Below the pieces are notes generated by a model. That model was not told the origin of the DNA. It made no database searches and saw only the letters and a program-made list of their open reading frames with translations. A DNA stretch of 46,605 nt from JALHST01 sp038316335 (GTDB taxonomy: Bacteria > Bacteroidota > Bacteroidia > Flavobacteriales > Flavobacteriaceae), in contig JBBQAM010000032.1 of NCBI GenBank assembly GCA_038316335.1, forward strand, positions 1 through 46,605, read 5' to 3'. The first letter of the stretch is position 1. Each line of letters starts with the position of its first letter. Below are positions 14,260 through 23,278 of this stretch, in pieces. The position numbers and the translations under genes are program-made.

Positions 14260-16527
14260 TTATGCTGCGTTTTCCCTTTTTATGACGTTCAGCGCTGACC
14301 CTTCTTTGTACCAGCCAATCTGCGACGCATTATAGGTATGATTTACCATTATTTTTTCCTTTTTCCCATCGGCATGTACAATTTCCAGCGTCAAAGGTTT
14401 GCCGGGTGAAAAGTCTGCCATATCGACAAAATTAAAGGTATCGTCTTCTTGAATGCGATCATAATCATCTTCATTGGCAAAAGTCAACGCTAACATACCT
14501 TGTTTTTTGAGGTTGGTCTCATGAATCCGGGCAAACGACTTGACCAATACCGCAGCGACCCCTAAATGTCTCGGCTGCATAGCCGCATGCTCGCGTGAAG
14601 AACCTTCTCCATAATTATGGTCTCCTACTACGATCGATTTGATTCCCGCGGCCTTATAGGCACGCTGGGTATCAGGAACCCCACCATATTCACCGGTCAA
14701 TTGATTCTTTACAAAATTGGTTTTTTTATTAAACGCATTTACGGCACCTATCAAAGTATTATTCGCAATATTGTCTAGATGTCCCCGAAAACGCAACCAT
14801 GGCCCAGCCATTGAAATATGGTCAGTAGTACATTTGCCAAATGCCTTGATCAATAATCTGACGCCTTGCATTTGTGCAGGAGTAATCGGCAAGAATGGAT
14901 CCAGTAATTGCAATCGCTCGGAAGTCGGACTTACTTTAACAACAACCTTAGAACCATCGGCATTCGGTGCCAAGAAACCTGCATCTTCCACTTCAAAACC
15001 TTTTGGGGGCAATTCTATCCCCAATGGTTCATCTAATTTGACTTCCTGCCCATCCTCATTGATCAACGTGTCATTCATCGGGTCAAAATCAAGTCGTCCA
15101 GAAATTGCAATGGCAGCAACCATTTCAGGAGATCCTACAAATGCATGCGTGTTCGGATTGCCATCGGCTCTTTTTGAAAAGTTACGGTTGAAAGAATGTA
15201 CAATGGTGTTTTTTTCCTCCCCTTTTAGGTCACTCCTATCCCACTGCCCAATACATGGGCCACAGGCATTCGTGAATACGGTGGCCCCTAAATCCTCAAA
15301 TATCTTCAGGAGACCATCTCGTTCGGCGGTGAATCGAATTTGTTCAGAACCTGGATTAATTCCAAAGTCGGATTTAGGTTTGATATGCTTGGTAATGGCC
15401 TGCTGTGCTATGGATGCAGCACGTGTAAGGTCTTCGTACGATGAATTGGTACAGGATCCTATCAAACCCCAATCTACTTGAATGGGCCAACCATTGGCCT
15501 TGGCTTTCGGTCCCAGCTCCCCAACAGGTGTGGCCAAATCAGGTGTAAAGGGCCCGTTCAAATGTGGCCTTAATGTATTTAAATCGATTTCGATCAATTC
15601 ATCAAAATAATTCTCAGGATTGGCATACACTTCAGGATCAGCGGTCAAATGCTCTTTGACCTTATTGGCTGCATCGGCAACCTCATTTCTTTCGGTTGCC
15701 CTCAAATAGCGCTCCATCGAGGCATCATAGCCAAATGTAGACGTAGTTGCACCTACTTCGGCACCCATATTACAAATCGTGCCTTTTCCTGTGCAGGACA
15801 AGTTCTTGGCACCTTCGCCAAAATATTCTATAATGGCCCCGGTACCTCCCTTTACGGTTAGGATCCCGGCTACCTTTAAAATAACATCCTTCGCAGAGGT
15901 CCAGCCCGAAATTTTCCCGGTTAATCGTACCCCTATCAATTTGGGAAATTTCAACTCCCAGGCCATCCCTGCCATTACGTCCACGGCATCGGCACCACCG
16001 ACCCCAATGGCGACCATTCCTAAGCCACCTGCATTTACCGTATGCGAATCGGTACCAATCATCATTCCCCCGGGAAATGCATAGTTTTCAAGAACTACTT
16101 GATGGATAATGCCCGCTCCGGGTTTCCAAAAACCGATTCCATATTTATTCGATACCGATTCTAAAAAGTCGAATACTTCCTTACTCGTGCTGTTTGCTGA
16201 CCTTAAATCGGCCGCTGCACCACTTTTAGCTTGAATCAAATGATCACAATGAACGGTTGTAGGTACTGCAACTTTACTTTTGCCGGCCTGCATAAACTGT
16301 AATAATGCCATTTGTGCCGTCGCATCCTGACAGGCAATACGATCCGGGGCGAAATCAACATAATCCTTGCCGCGCGCAAAGGCCTGGGTAGGCATACCGT
16401 CCCATAGGTGGGAATACAATATTTTTTCAGAAAGCGTCAAGGGCTTGCCAACAATTTCGCGGGCTTTATTTACACGTTCCGCCATCGTAGCGTACACGTT
16501 TTGGATCATCTCTATATCAAATGCCAT
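14260..16527 (-). CDS. acn: aconitate hydratase, mitochondrial-like type
   Basis: 755 residues, the length of the mitochondrial-like aconitases common in Bacteroidota. It interconverts citrate and isocitrate in the TCA cycle. Three cluster ligands are visible: Cys359 in IGSCTNSS, and Cys422 and Cys425 in ACGPCIGQW. Substrate-site stretches such as GTDSHTVNAGG (about 158-168) and the C-terminal swivel-domain motif GEGSSREHAA are present. It is transcribed alone, bounded below by the terminator at 14210 and above by a 173-bp gap to the MoxR gene. Confidence 0.97.
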   Translation of the reverse strand: MAFDIEMIQNVYATMAERVNKAREIVGKPLTLSEKILYSHLWDGMPTQAFARGKDYVDFAPDRIACQDATAQMALLQFMQAGKSKVAVPTTVHCDHLIQAKSGAAADLRSANSTSKEVFDFLESVSNKYGIGFWKPGAGIIHQVVLENYAFPGGMMIGTDSHTVNAGGLGMVAIGVGGADAVDVMAGMAWELKFPKLIGVRLTGKISGWTSAKDVILKVAGILTVKGGTGAIIEYFGEGAKNLSCTGKGTICNMGAEVGATTSTFGYDASMERYLRATERNEVADAANKVKEHLTADPEVYANPENYFDELIEIDLNTLRPHLNGPFTPDLATPVGELGPKAKANGWPIQVDWGLIGSCTNSSYEDLTRAASIAQQAITKHIKPKSDFGINPGSEQIRFTAERDGLLKIFEDLGATVFTNACGPCIGQWDRSDLKGEEKNTIVHSFNRNFSKRADGNPNTHAFVGSPEMVAAIAISGRLDFDPMNDTLINEDGQEVKLDEPLGIELPPKGFEVEDAGFLAPNADGSKVVVKVSPTSERLQLLDPFLPITPAQMQGVRLLIKAFGKCTTDHISMAGPWLRFRGHLDNIANNTLIGAVNAFNKKTNFVKNQLTGEYGGVPDTQRAYKAAGIKSIVVGDHNYGEGSSREHAAMQPRHLGVAAVLVKSFARIHETNLKKQGMLALTFANEDDYDRIQEDDTFNFVDMADFSPGKPLTLEIVHADGKKEKIMVNHTYNASQIGWYKEGSALNVIKRENAA

Positions 16528-16700
16528 TCTTTAGTGTATTTTGGTTTGAATCAATTCTACGAAATTAAGAAAATACATGTCGCAAATAAAATTTTTCCCC
16601 CCGATTCCCATCATTTTGACAATTTGGTACTTCGGGGCCCTCATCGAAAAAAGCGTTGTTCCTAGGATTAAAATATCGGGACGCATTGAAAGGTCCCCTG

Positions 16701-17654
16701 TTAGAGAAGTTTTTTGATGATATCCTCTTCTGTGATACCTTCGGCCTCGGCTTTATAGTTTTTAATAATGCGATGTCTTAAAATTCCGAAGGCTACTGCT
16801 TTTACATCTTCAATGTCCGGGGAAAATTTCCCCTGGATGGCGGCGTGGGCCTTAGCCCCTAAAATTAAGTTCTGTGAGGCACGGGGGCCGGCGCCCCAAT
16901 CAACATATTGTTTTACATACTCTGAATTCGAGGCGATTCCCGGACGCGTACTGCTTACTAGTTTTACAGCATATTCCAATACATTTTCGGGTACCGGGAC
17001 CCTTCGCACCAGATGCTGTACCTCCAATATGGCGGCAGCGTTGAAAAGGGTTTCAACTTCAACGTTCTCATCGGAGGTGGTTGCTTTTACTACCTGAATT
17101 TCCTCTTGTATAGAAGGATATTTTAATTCGATGGCGAACATGAAGCGATCTAGTTGCGCTTCTGGTAAAGGATAGGTGCCTTCTTGTTCGATAGGGTTTT
17201 GCGTAGCTAGGACAAAATACGGCAACGCCAACTTGTATTGTTGACCTGCAATCGTGACCGCGCGTTCTTGCATGGCCTCCAAAAGAGCGGCTTGGGTTTT
17301 GGGAGGGGTGCGGTTAATTTCATCGGCCAAGATGATATTTGCAAAAATAGGGCCCTTGATAAATTTGAAATTTCTGTTTTGATCTAAAACTTCACTACCT
17401 AAAATGTCACTCGGCATTAAATCAGGGGTGAATTGAATTCGCTTAAAATCCAAACCAAGTGTTTGGGCAATCGTATTTACCATTAAGGTCTTTGCTAACC
17501 CAGGGACTCCTATCAACAAGGAATGACCCCCTGTATAGATCGACAAAAGAATTTGCTCGATCACCTTTTCCTGGCCAACGATCACCTTCGCAATTTCCTG
17601 CCGCAAATCAGCATGTTTTTCGACCAGATTATGTATCGCAGTAACGTCGGACAT
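16701..17654 (-). CDS. MoxR family AAA+ ATPase
   Basis: 317 residues. MoxR ATPases act as chaperones that help assemble or activate partner proteins, usually with VWA-domain proteins. Walker A is GVPGLAKT (49-56) and Walker B ends in ADEINR (110-115). The typical MoxR stretch QNPIEQEGTYPLPEAQLDRF is complete. Usual partners (DUF58 and VWA genes) do not follow: the gene is next to the parvulin genes upstream (4 bp from the PPIase stop) and 173 bp from aconitase downstream. The linkage to periplasmic chaperones may mean a role in envelope protein quality, but this is inference. Confidence 0.95.
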   Translation of the reverse strand: MSDVTAIHNLVEKHADLRQEIAKVIVGQEKVIEQILLSIYTGGHSLLIGVPGLAKTLMVNTIAQTLGLDFKRIQFTPDLMPSDILGSEVLDQNRNFKFIKGPIFANIILADEINRTPPKTQAALLEAMQERAVTIAGQQYKLALPYFVLATQNPIEQEGTYPLPEAQLDRFMFAIELKYPSIQEEIQVVKATTSDENVEVETLFNAAAILEVQHLVRRVPVPENVLEYAVKLVSSTRPGIASNSEYVKQYVDWGAGPRASQNLILGAKAHAAIQGKFSPDIEDVKAVAFGILRHRIIKNYKAEAEGITEEDIIKKLL

Positions 17655-17658
17655 CTAC

Positions 17659-19107
17659 TTATTTCTTAACCCAATTATTTGCAAATGTGCATTCCTTACT
17701 GCCTTCGTTTATGCTTACATAGGTATCCTTAATGTGTTTGTCCATCCACTTTTTAATGGCATTGTATTGCTTTTCGGTGAGTGCCAATTGCTGGATCTTA
17801 ATATAGTCCTTGGCAAAATCTGCGACATGTTCATCATAGCGATTGGTAACCTTTAAAATCTTATACTTCGGTGCACCACCTCGCTGATCCTGCTCCAATT
17901 GTGGATAGGAAATTTCATTGTCCTTTAAATTACGAACTTGATTGTACAAGGCGGGATCCATCTTTGTGAGTTCGAACCTCGAATCAAAATTTACGGGATT
18001 ACGTAACAATCCGCCATCAAACTTGGTTTCCTTTTCATCGGAAAAATTCAGGGCGGCTTCGGCAAAGGTGAATTTGCCATCGACAATGTTTTGGCGAATG
18101 CTATCTAATTCGGTCTTCGCATCGTCAAGCGCTTTTTGTGAAATTTCAGGTTGAATCAAAATATGTCGCAGATCCAGCTCCTGGCCACGGATTTTTTCGA
18201 TATAGATGATATGATAGCCAAATATGGTTTCGAAGGGTTCTGAAATTTCCCCTTCCCGCAGACTAAATGCCACGTCCTTAAACGTTTTATCAAAACCCGT
18301 ATCCTTGGTAACGCCTTCGTACAATCCACCTTTTGGTTTTGAACCGGGATCCTGGGAGTACAATATGGCTTTCACACTAAAACTGGCTCCATTATCCTCT
18401 ACATCGGCCTTGATGGCATTTAATTTATCGATTACCTTTTGTTTTTCCTCGTCGGTCGCCTTGGGCTGCTTCACGATTTGGGAAATTTCAAGTTCAGCAC
18501 CAAAGACCGGGCGCTCCTTCTCTGGAATCTTATTAAAGAATTGACGCACTTCCTCGGGTGTGATTTGAATATCAGAGACTATTTTTTGCTGCATCTTTTC
18601 AGACAACATGCGCAGTTTGATGATTTTATGGATATCTTCCCTTAAACTGACCTCATCATCCTTCTTATAGAATTTAAGAAGTTTTTCCATAGATCCTATC
18701 TGGGTAACAAGCCCCTGTATCTGTCGTTCAGTAGTTGCTGAAACCTCATCATCCGAAACCAAAAGACTGTCTTGTACGGCCTGATGGGCATACAACCTGT
18801 CTTCCATAAGTTTGCCCAATAGGCTACAACGGTCGACGTCATCCATCGCCGCCCCTTGACTACGAAGATCAATCAATGTCTTATCAATGTCCGATTCCAA
18901 AATGACATAATCACCCACCACCGCCGCGATACCATCAATTTTCATTCGCTTGAAATTTCGGGTAGAATCTTTTTGAATTCCAGAATCGGCACTCAGATCT
19001 TGTAATTGAGGCTCGATTTGGGTATCGGGCAATGTTTCGGTTTCCTGTGAAAATGCAATCGCTGAAATACAGCTGATCGTCAAGGAAAAAAGTATTTTAT
19101 TTATCAT
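17659..19107 (-). CDS. SurA-like parvulin peptidylprolyl isomerase
   Basis: 482 residues from the chosen start MINKILF; an in-frame ATG at 19149 exists but would put 14 charged residues before the signal peptide and deepen the overlap with the upstream gene. The signal peptide ends near SAIAFSQ. A SurA-like chaperone region (about 40-190) precedes two parvulin modules: one around ELEISQIVKQP to GYHIIYIEKIRG, the second starting LDLRHILIQPE. It would help fold outer-membrane proteins in the periplasm. It overlaps the upstream lipoprotein gene by 11 bp. Clear family call. Confidence 0.9.
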   Translation of the reverse strand: MINKILFSLTISCISAIAFSQETETLPDTQIEPQLQDLSADSGIQKDSTRNFKRMKIDGIAAVVGDYVILESDIDKTLIDLRSQGAAMDDVDRCSLLGKLMEDRLYAHQAVQDSLLVSDDEVSATTERQIQGLVTQIGSMEKLLKFYKKDDEVSLREDIHKIIKLRMLSEKMQQKIVSDIQITPEEVRQFFNKIPEKERPVFGAELEISQIVKQPKATDEEKQKVIDKLNAIKADVEDNGASFSVKAILYSQDPGSKPKGGLYEGVTKDTGFDKTFKDVAFSLREGEISEPFETIFGYHIIYIEKIRGQELDLRHILIQPEISQKALDDAKTELDSIRQNIVDGKFTFAEAALNFSDEKETKFDGGLLRNPVNFDSRFELTKMDPALYNQVRNLKDNEISYPQLEQDQRGGAPKYKILKVTNRYDEHVADFAKDYIKIQQLALTEKQYNAIKKWMDKHIKDTYVSINEGSKECTFANNWVKK

Positions 19108-19996
19108 TCGTGTAGACCTCAAACTCTTTGTCTTTAATAGCTTCATCAATTATTTCAGTTTCCAATTTTCGAATATATTCCAATTTGCGGCGGCTAAGCA
19201 GTACTTGTCGTATCGTTGGCTCTATAAAAGACAAGGGCGCGATGTCATTCGCCTCCAAAACCCCGGTGACCTTGCCCAAATATACCCCTAATGCATCCTC
19301 CAAATCAAAAAATTGTGAATTTTTTAAGTATCGCTCCTGATTTTCAAGGGTTAAGGGCGGAATCTCCGCTACGACCCTTGAAGCCGTAATCCACAACGAA
19401 TCATTAAAATTGAGCTTGATGAAATGCACTCCGATAGAATCTAAATAGGCTACATCTTCCTGATCGAATGATTTCAATCGTTTAACGACCAGGTCCTTGT
19501 CTAAAAATTGTTTGGGAAGTTCTATAAACCGCAGCCGAACCAGCTTTTCCTTCAGCTTGAAATTATCCTTTTCCTTTTCATAAAAACTATTTAATTGTGC
19601 TTCGGTGATGATTGTATCACTACTTTGTTGTACCAATGCCTCCTTATACGCCCGCGTATAAAGATCGCTGCGATAGTCTGCGACCAACGCATCAAATTCG
19701 GCCAACTTGTCTTCTGGAAGGTTGATTATCGCCTTCGATAGTAAAAGCTGTTTCGAGGCCCAATTATTAATATAGTTCGTTACAAAAGAGGCGCTATCTT
19801 CCTTTGGAATACCTTCTTTTAATAAGTGGGTAATATCCTCTAGATACAAATAGCGTTCCCCTACACGTGCGATGGGGGTTTTATGGGTTTCCTCCTTACG
19901 CAACAGGTCACAGGAAAACAAAATCAAAAGCGCAAGTATCCCGGCCAAAACCAGTGGCTTAAAAACTTTTCTTACATTTTCCAAATATAAATGCAT
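19097..19996 (-). CDS. SurA-N-like / PpiC-related periplasmic lipoprotein
   Basis: 299 residues with a lipoprotein signal (LALLILFSC, lipidation at Cys29). The remaining helical region (IARVGERYLYLEDI at about 42-55, then FVTNYINNWASKQLLL) matches the chaperone part of SurA/PpiC proteins. A canonical parvulin catalytic domain is not evident; the segment after LVRLRFIELPK is divergent. It overlaps the next gene, a full SurA-like isomerase, by 11 bp, so both are made together. Probably an accessory periplasmic folding factor. Confidence 0.75.
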   Translation of the reverse strand: MHLYLENVRKVFKPLVLAGILALLILFSCDLLRKEETHKTPIARVGERYLYLEDITHLLKEGIPKEDSASFVTNYINNWASKQLLLSKAIINLPEDKLAEFDALVADYRSDLYTRAYKEALVQQSSDTIITEAQLNSFYEKEKDNFKLKEKLVRLRFIELPKQFLDKDLVVKRLKSFDQEDVAYLDSIGVHFIKLNFNDSLWITASRVVAEIPPLTLENQERYLKNSQFFDLEDALGVYLGKVTGVLEANDIAPLSFIEPTIRQVLLSRRKLEYIRKLETEIIDEAIKDKEFEVYTNDK

Positions 19997-20201
19997 CCGG
20001 CAAAAATAGGAATAACATTATGTTGGGCAAGCGATAAAGTCTTTCATTAACACTTTTTTAGCCACCGCGATCAGAAATTATTACATTTATCGAAGGAACT
20101 TAAAAATGCGTCCCTAACGTGCTGGAAGGAATTCGATGTATGTTTCTTTTCATCCTAGGATTCGGCGCTGAGGGAATTTTGATAACCAATTAACCGCAAA
20201 A

Positions 20202-20663
20202 ATGAAATATACTACCCGGATTACGATCAATTTGGCGCGGGATGAGTTCATTAAAAAATTTGACAATCTCGAAAATAGGAAACATTGGCAGCGTGGCTTG
20301 ATCAGTTATGCAGTCTTAACAGGCAAACCAGGTATAGATGGTACGCAAACCGAATTGCATTACAAAATCGGTAAACGCGATATGGTATTAGTCGAGACCA
20401 TCTTCAAAAGAAATCTACCGTTCGAATTCCATGCCACCTACGATGCGAAAGGGGTTCACAATGTACAAAAAAACTACTTCGAGGATATTGATGGGAAAAG
20501 CACCGAATGGATTTCGGAAACAGAATTTCAGTTCAGTAGTGCGATGATGAAGATCATGGCATTCATCATGCCAGGAGCCTTCAAAAAGCAATCGTTGAAA
20601 TACGCCCAGGATTTCAAGGCCTTTGCGGAAGAAGGAGTGTCAGTCGCCGAACAGACTTCATAA
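20202..20663 (+). CDS. SRPBCC family protein
   Basis: 153 residues with the START/SRPBCC-like pattern: an N-terminal strand (YTTRITINLARDEFIKKF), a helix with the family-typical NLENRKHWQRGL, successive strands, and a long C-terminal helix (KKQSLKYAQDFKAFAE). These proteins hold small hydrophobic ligands. No enzyme motif is present. It is followed at 19 bp by a small conserved gene and then a serine hydrolase on the same strand. The upstream gap 19997-20201 shows TACATTTA near 20090 as a possible but imperfect -7 element. Confidence 0.75.
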   Translation: MKYTTRITINLARDEFIKKFDNLENRKHWQRGLISYAVLTGKPGIDGTQTELHYKIGKRDMVLVETIFKRNLPFEFHATYDAKGVHNVQKNYFEDIDGKSTEWISETEFQFSSAMMKIMAFIMPGAFKKQSLKYAQDFKAFAEEGVSVAEQTS

Positions 20664-20682
20664 AATAACCGTGGCCCACCAA

Positions 20683-20931
20683 ATGGAAAGAAACATTAAA
20701 CTAATATGGGATTTTCGCGGACCTTCGGCAGCGAAGACCGCAGCCCATCATACAATTCATTTACAAGAATATATAGCAACGCATAAGCTAGACTTCCCAA
20801 TAACGGGAACCAGCCCCGTTTCTGAAATGCATTGCATTGCTTTTATGGTTGTCAATGAAGGAAGTATGATTTCAATTCGTGATGCCTTACGGCCCCATCG
20901 GGCCGAACTCTATACTAACACTTCAGAATGA
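20683..20931 (+). CDS. small conserved hypothetical protein
   Basis: 82 residues starting MERNIKLIWDFRG. An upstream in-frame ATG at 20623 lies inside the preceding gene and gives non-conserved sequence, so the later ATG is chosen. Features are IWDFRGPSAAKTAAHHTIHL and a short C-terminal helix. I recall similar short proteins in other Flavobacteriaceae but no function. It has no signal peptide or membrane segment, so it is probably cytoplasmic. It sits between the SRPBCC gene (19 bp) and the serine hydrolase (3 bp), so it is likely co-expressed with both. Confidence 0.7.
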   Translation: MERNIKLIWDFRGPSAAKTAAHHTIHLQEYIATHKLDFPITGTSPVSEMHCIAFMVVNEGSMISIRDALRPHRAELYTNTSE

Positions 20932-20934
20932 AAT

Positions 20935-22146
20935 ATGACACCTATGAAAGTCTTTAAAGACCCTATCCTCGAAAAGTGCGCCCTAAACACGGTCAACCGT
21001 CTATCAACTCGCACCTCTAAATTCTTTCCGGCCTTAACAGCCCTACTTTTACTAGGGGCCTGTTCCGGTAGTTCCCAAGTGCCTGATCCCCTTGCAATGG
21101 TGCTAGCTTCAGACAATCCAAAAATAAAAAAGGTAATGGATAGTGTCGAACAATACGAAGTGCAGATTCGATATACACAAATTGACCGTTTAAAGGATTC
21201 TATCAAGTTTAAGGACTATGATTTTCAAGTAGACGACGCTACCTATTTCTATCCCGCTAGCACGGTTAAATTTCCGATTGCGGTCCTGACCTTGGAAAAA
21301 TTAAATGAAATGGAGGGAATTGACCGTGATTTTCGTTTTTATGTAGAAGGAGATACGATTGAAACCACCTTTGCCCAAGACATATCCAAAATTTTTGCCA
21401 TTAGCGATAATGAAGCGAATAACCGTCTTTTAGAGTTTTTAGGCCAAGATGCCATCAACAATCGCTTAAAATCGAAAGGAATCAACCCAGTACGTATTTC
21501 ACACCGTCTCGGGGTGCATTCAGATGACGTCACCACGCGTCCCTTGATTCTTTTTTTAAACGATAGTACGACCACCACCTTAGACGGCACCATAAATATG
21601 CCTCCAAAACCATTGGACCTGATTGGGATAAAAAAAGGCATTGGCTTCATTTCCGATGATTCGATTGTTCACGGGCCGTTTGATTTTGGGCTTAAGAACT
21701 ACTACCCCATCGAAGCACAACATGCCGTTCTCAAACGAATTATCTTCCCTGAGGTATTCCCGGAAAATGAACAATTTCATCTTAGTGCAGGGCAGCGCAA
21801 ATTTCTCCTAACTGCCATGCACACACTCCCGCGAAATGTGGGGTATGATCCCGAGGAATATTATGATGGATATTGTAAATTCTTTATGTTTGGCGATACC
21901 CATGAGCGTATACCCGATACCGTAGAAATTTATAACAAAGTAGGCTGGGCGTATGGAACCTTGACAGATTGCGCATACATCCTCGATATTGGGAATCATG
22001 TTGAATTTATGCTGACGGCAACCATCTTGGTCAATAAAAATGGCATCTTTAACGATGATACCTATGAATTTGAGACCGTCGGACTGCCTTTTTTAGCCGA
22101 ATTGGGAAGGCAAATTTATGCCTATGAGCTCCAAAGAAAAAAATAA
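20935..22146 (+). CDS. class A beta-lactamase-like serine hydrolase, lipoprotein
   Basis: 403 residues. A lipobox (LLLLGAC, Cys43) follows an unusually long N-terminal stretch; the internal ATG at residue 4 is an alternative start. The penicillin-binding fold is shown by the SxxK tetrad PASTVKFP (Ser109, Lys112) and the SDN motif ISDNEANN (157-159). Where class A enzymes have KTG, this protein has KVGWAYGT. The usual class A catalytic glutamate motif is not obvious. It is therefore a serine hydrolase of unknown substrate, possibly acting on cell wall peptides, and should not be taken as a resistance gene. Confidence 0.85.
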   Translation: MTPMKVFKDPILEKCALNTVNRLSTRTSKFFPALTALLLLGACSGSSQVPDPLAMVLASDNPKIKKVMDSVEQYEVQIRYTQIDRLKDSIKFKDYDFQVDDATYFYPASTVKFPIAVLTLEKLNEMEGIDRDFRFYVEGDTIETTFAQDISKIFAISDNEANNRLLEFLGQDAINNRLKSKGINPVRISHRLGVHSDDVTTRPLILFLNDSTTTTLDGTINMPPKPLDLIGIKKGIGFISDDSIVHGPFDFGLKNYYPIEAQHAVLKRIIFPEVFPENEQFHLSAGQRKFLLTAMHTLPRNVGYDPEEYYDGYCKFFMFGDTHERIPDTVEIYNKVGWAYGTLTDCAYILDIGNHVEFMLTATILVNKNGIFNDDTYEFETVGLPFLAELGRQIYAYELQRKK

Positions 22147-22169
22147 GATCACCCAGCTACTTCGATTTA

Positions 22170-22192
22170 GTACATGTACCAAAATATCTTTG
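22170..22192 (+). promoter_or_regulatory. palindrome and -7 element upstream of rluF
   Basis: GTACATGTAC (22170-22179) is a perfect 10-bp palindrome, and TATCTTTG (22185-22192) fits TAnnTTTG exactly. The palindrome overlaps the spacer of this putative promoter, as a repressor site would. It lies 127 bp before rluF, upstream of a second and closer element at 22298. Confidence 0.4.
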
Positions 22193-22297
22193 CATTAAGA
22201 ACAGCGCTGATTGAGACTGAATTCGACCTTACCAACCTCAAGACAGTTCTTTCGTTTTGTAAATAAATGATGTCGTGGGAGCCAATTATCAAATTTG

Positions 22298-22305
22298 TAA
22301 TTTTG
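22298..22305 (+). promoter_or_regulatory. -7 promoter element of rluF
   Basis: TAATTTTG, exact match to TAnnTTTG, 13 bp before the first ATG of rluF. Transcription would start about 22312, giving a very short leader; this favours the second in-frame ATG (22325) as start. Confidence 0.5.
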
Positions 22306-22318
22306 CAAAAAAACCAAG

Positions 22319-23062
22319 ATGGCAATGGAGGACGGGCAAAAACGTACACGTATTAATAAATACCTCAGTGAAGTTGGGTATTGCTCGCGCCGTGCTGCAG
22401 ACCTACTTATCGAACAGGGGCATGTGACCATCAACGGAAAGGTCCCGGAAATGGGAACAAAAATAACCAAAGGTGACGAAGTACGCGTATATGGTAAATT
22501 GGTGACCGAACCCAACGAAAAACCTGTTTACCTGGCATTCAACAAACCCGTGGGCATTGTCTGTACGACCGATACCGGTGTCGAAAAGGACAATATCATC
22601 GATTTTATCAAATATCCTAAACGCATCTTTCCAATCGGTCGTCTTGATAAACTTAGCGAGGGCCTTATTTTTTTGACGAATGACGGGGATATCGTAAACA
22701 AAATACTGCGGGCTAGGAACCATCACGAAAAAGAATATATAGTTACCGTTGATAAACCGCTGACCCAAACCTTTCTAGAATCAATGCGCAACGGGGTACC
22801 CATTTTGGATACCATAACCCGAAAATGTGAAGTAACCGAACTCGGTACTTATCAGTTTAGTATCGTTTTGACCCAGGGCCTAAACCGCCAAATACGCCGT
22901 ATGTGTGAACAACTGACATACCGGGTTAAAAAATTGAAACGGATTCGCATTATGAACGTGAAACTTGATATTGCCGTTGGTTCTTGGCGAGATCTTAGCA
23001 AATCTGAATTGTCGGAAATACAACGACTGGTCGCAGATTCCTCAAAAACCCATGATGCATAA
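22319..23062 (+). CDS. rluF: 23S rRNA pseudouridine synthase RluF
   Basis: 247 residues. An N-terminal S4 RNA-binding domain (RINKYLSEVGYCSRRAADLLIE region) precedes the RsuA-type catalytic domain. The catalytic motif is GRLDKLSEGL with Asp110. The C-terminal QGLNRQIRRMCEQL and RIMNVKL are typical of RluF, which modifies U2604 in 23S rRNA of E. coli. RsuA/RluB/RluE are relatives, but the VNKILRARNHHEKEYIVTVDKP stretch fits RluF best. The second ATG at 22325 may be the real start. It is transcribed alone. Confidence 0.92.
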   Translation: MAMEDGQKRTRINKYLSEVGYCSRRAADLLIEQGHVTINGKVPEMGTKITKGDEVRVYGKLVTEPNEKPVYLAFNKPVGIVCTTDTGVEKDNIIDFIKYPKRIFPIGRLDKLSEGLIFLTNDGDIVNKILRARNHHEKEYIVTVDKPLTQTFLESMRNGVPILDTITRKCEVTELGTYQFSIVLTQGLNRQIRRMCEQLTYRVKKLKRIRIMNVKLDIAVGSWRDLSKSELSEIQRLVADSSKTHDA

Positions 23063-23278
23063 GAAAGATCCATCCTTGATTTTTGTAGTGCCTATTTAAG
23101 TGAAATCAGCGATTTGACAAGCTACTAAAAAGCCACTGTATAGCGCCGCGAAAAAGTTCATTGCAGGGTTCTTTTATGTAATAAGTTTCGTTTTATTTAA
23201 CAGCTTATATAATTAAAAATTAGTAACTTAGGAAAACGCATTCATTAGACTTAAGAAATAAAATCATATCATATTATT

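Noticed and set aside
14717..15481. 254-codon plus-strand frame inside aconitase
   Set aside because: Antisense shadow of a fully intact aconitase with all cluster ligands; the antisense peptide has no recognisable domain.
20935..22146. Antibiotic-resistance beta-lactamase
   Set aside because: SxxK and SDN are present, but KTG is altered and the catalytic glutamate motif is not evident; a cell-wall or peptide hydrolase is as likely.
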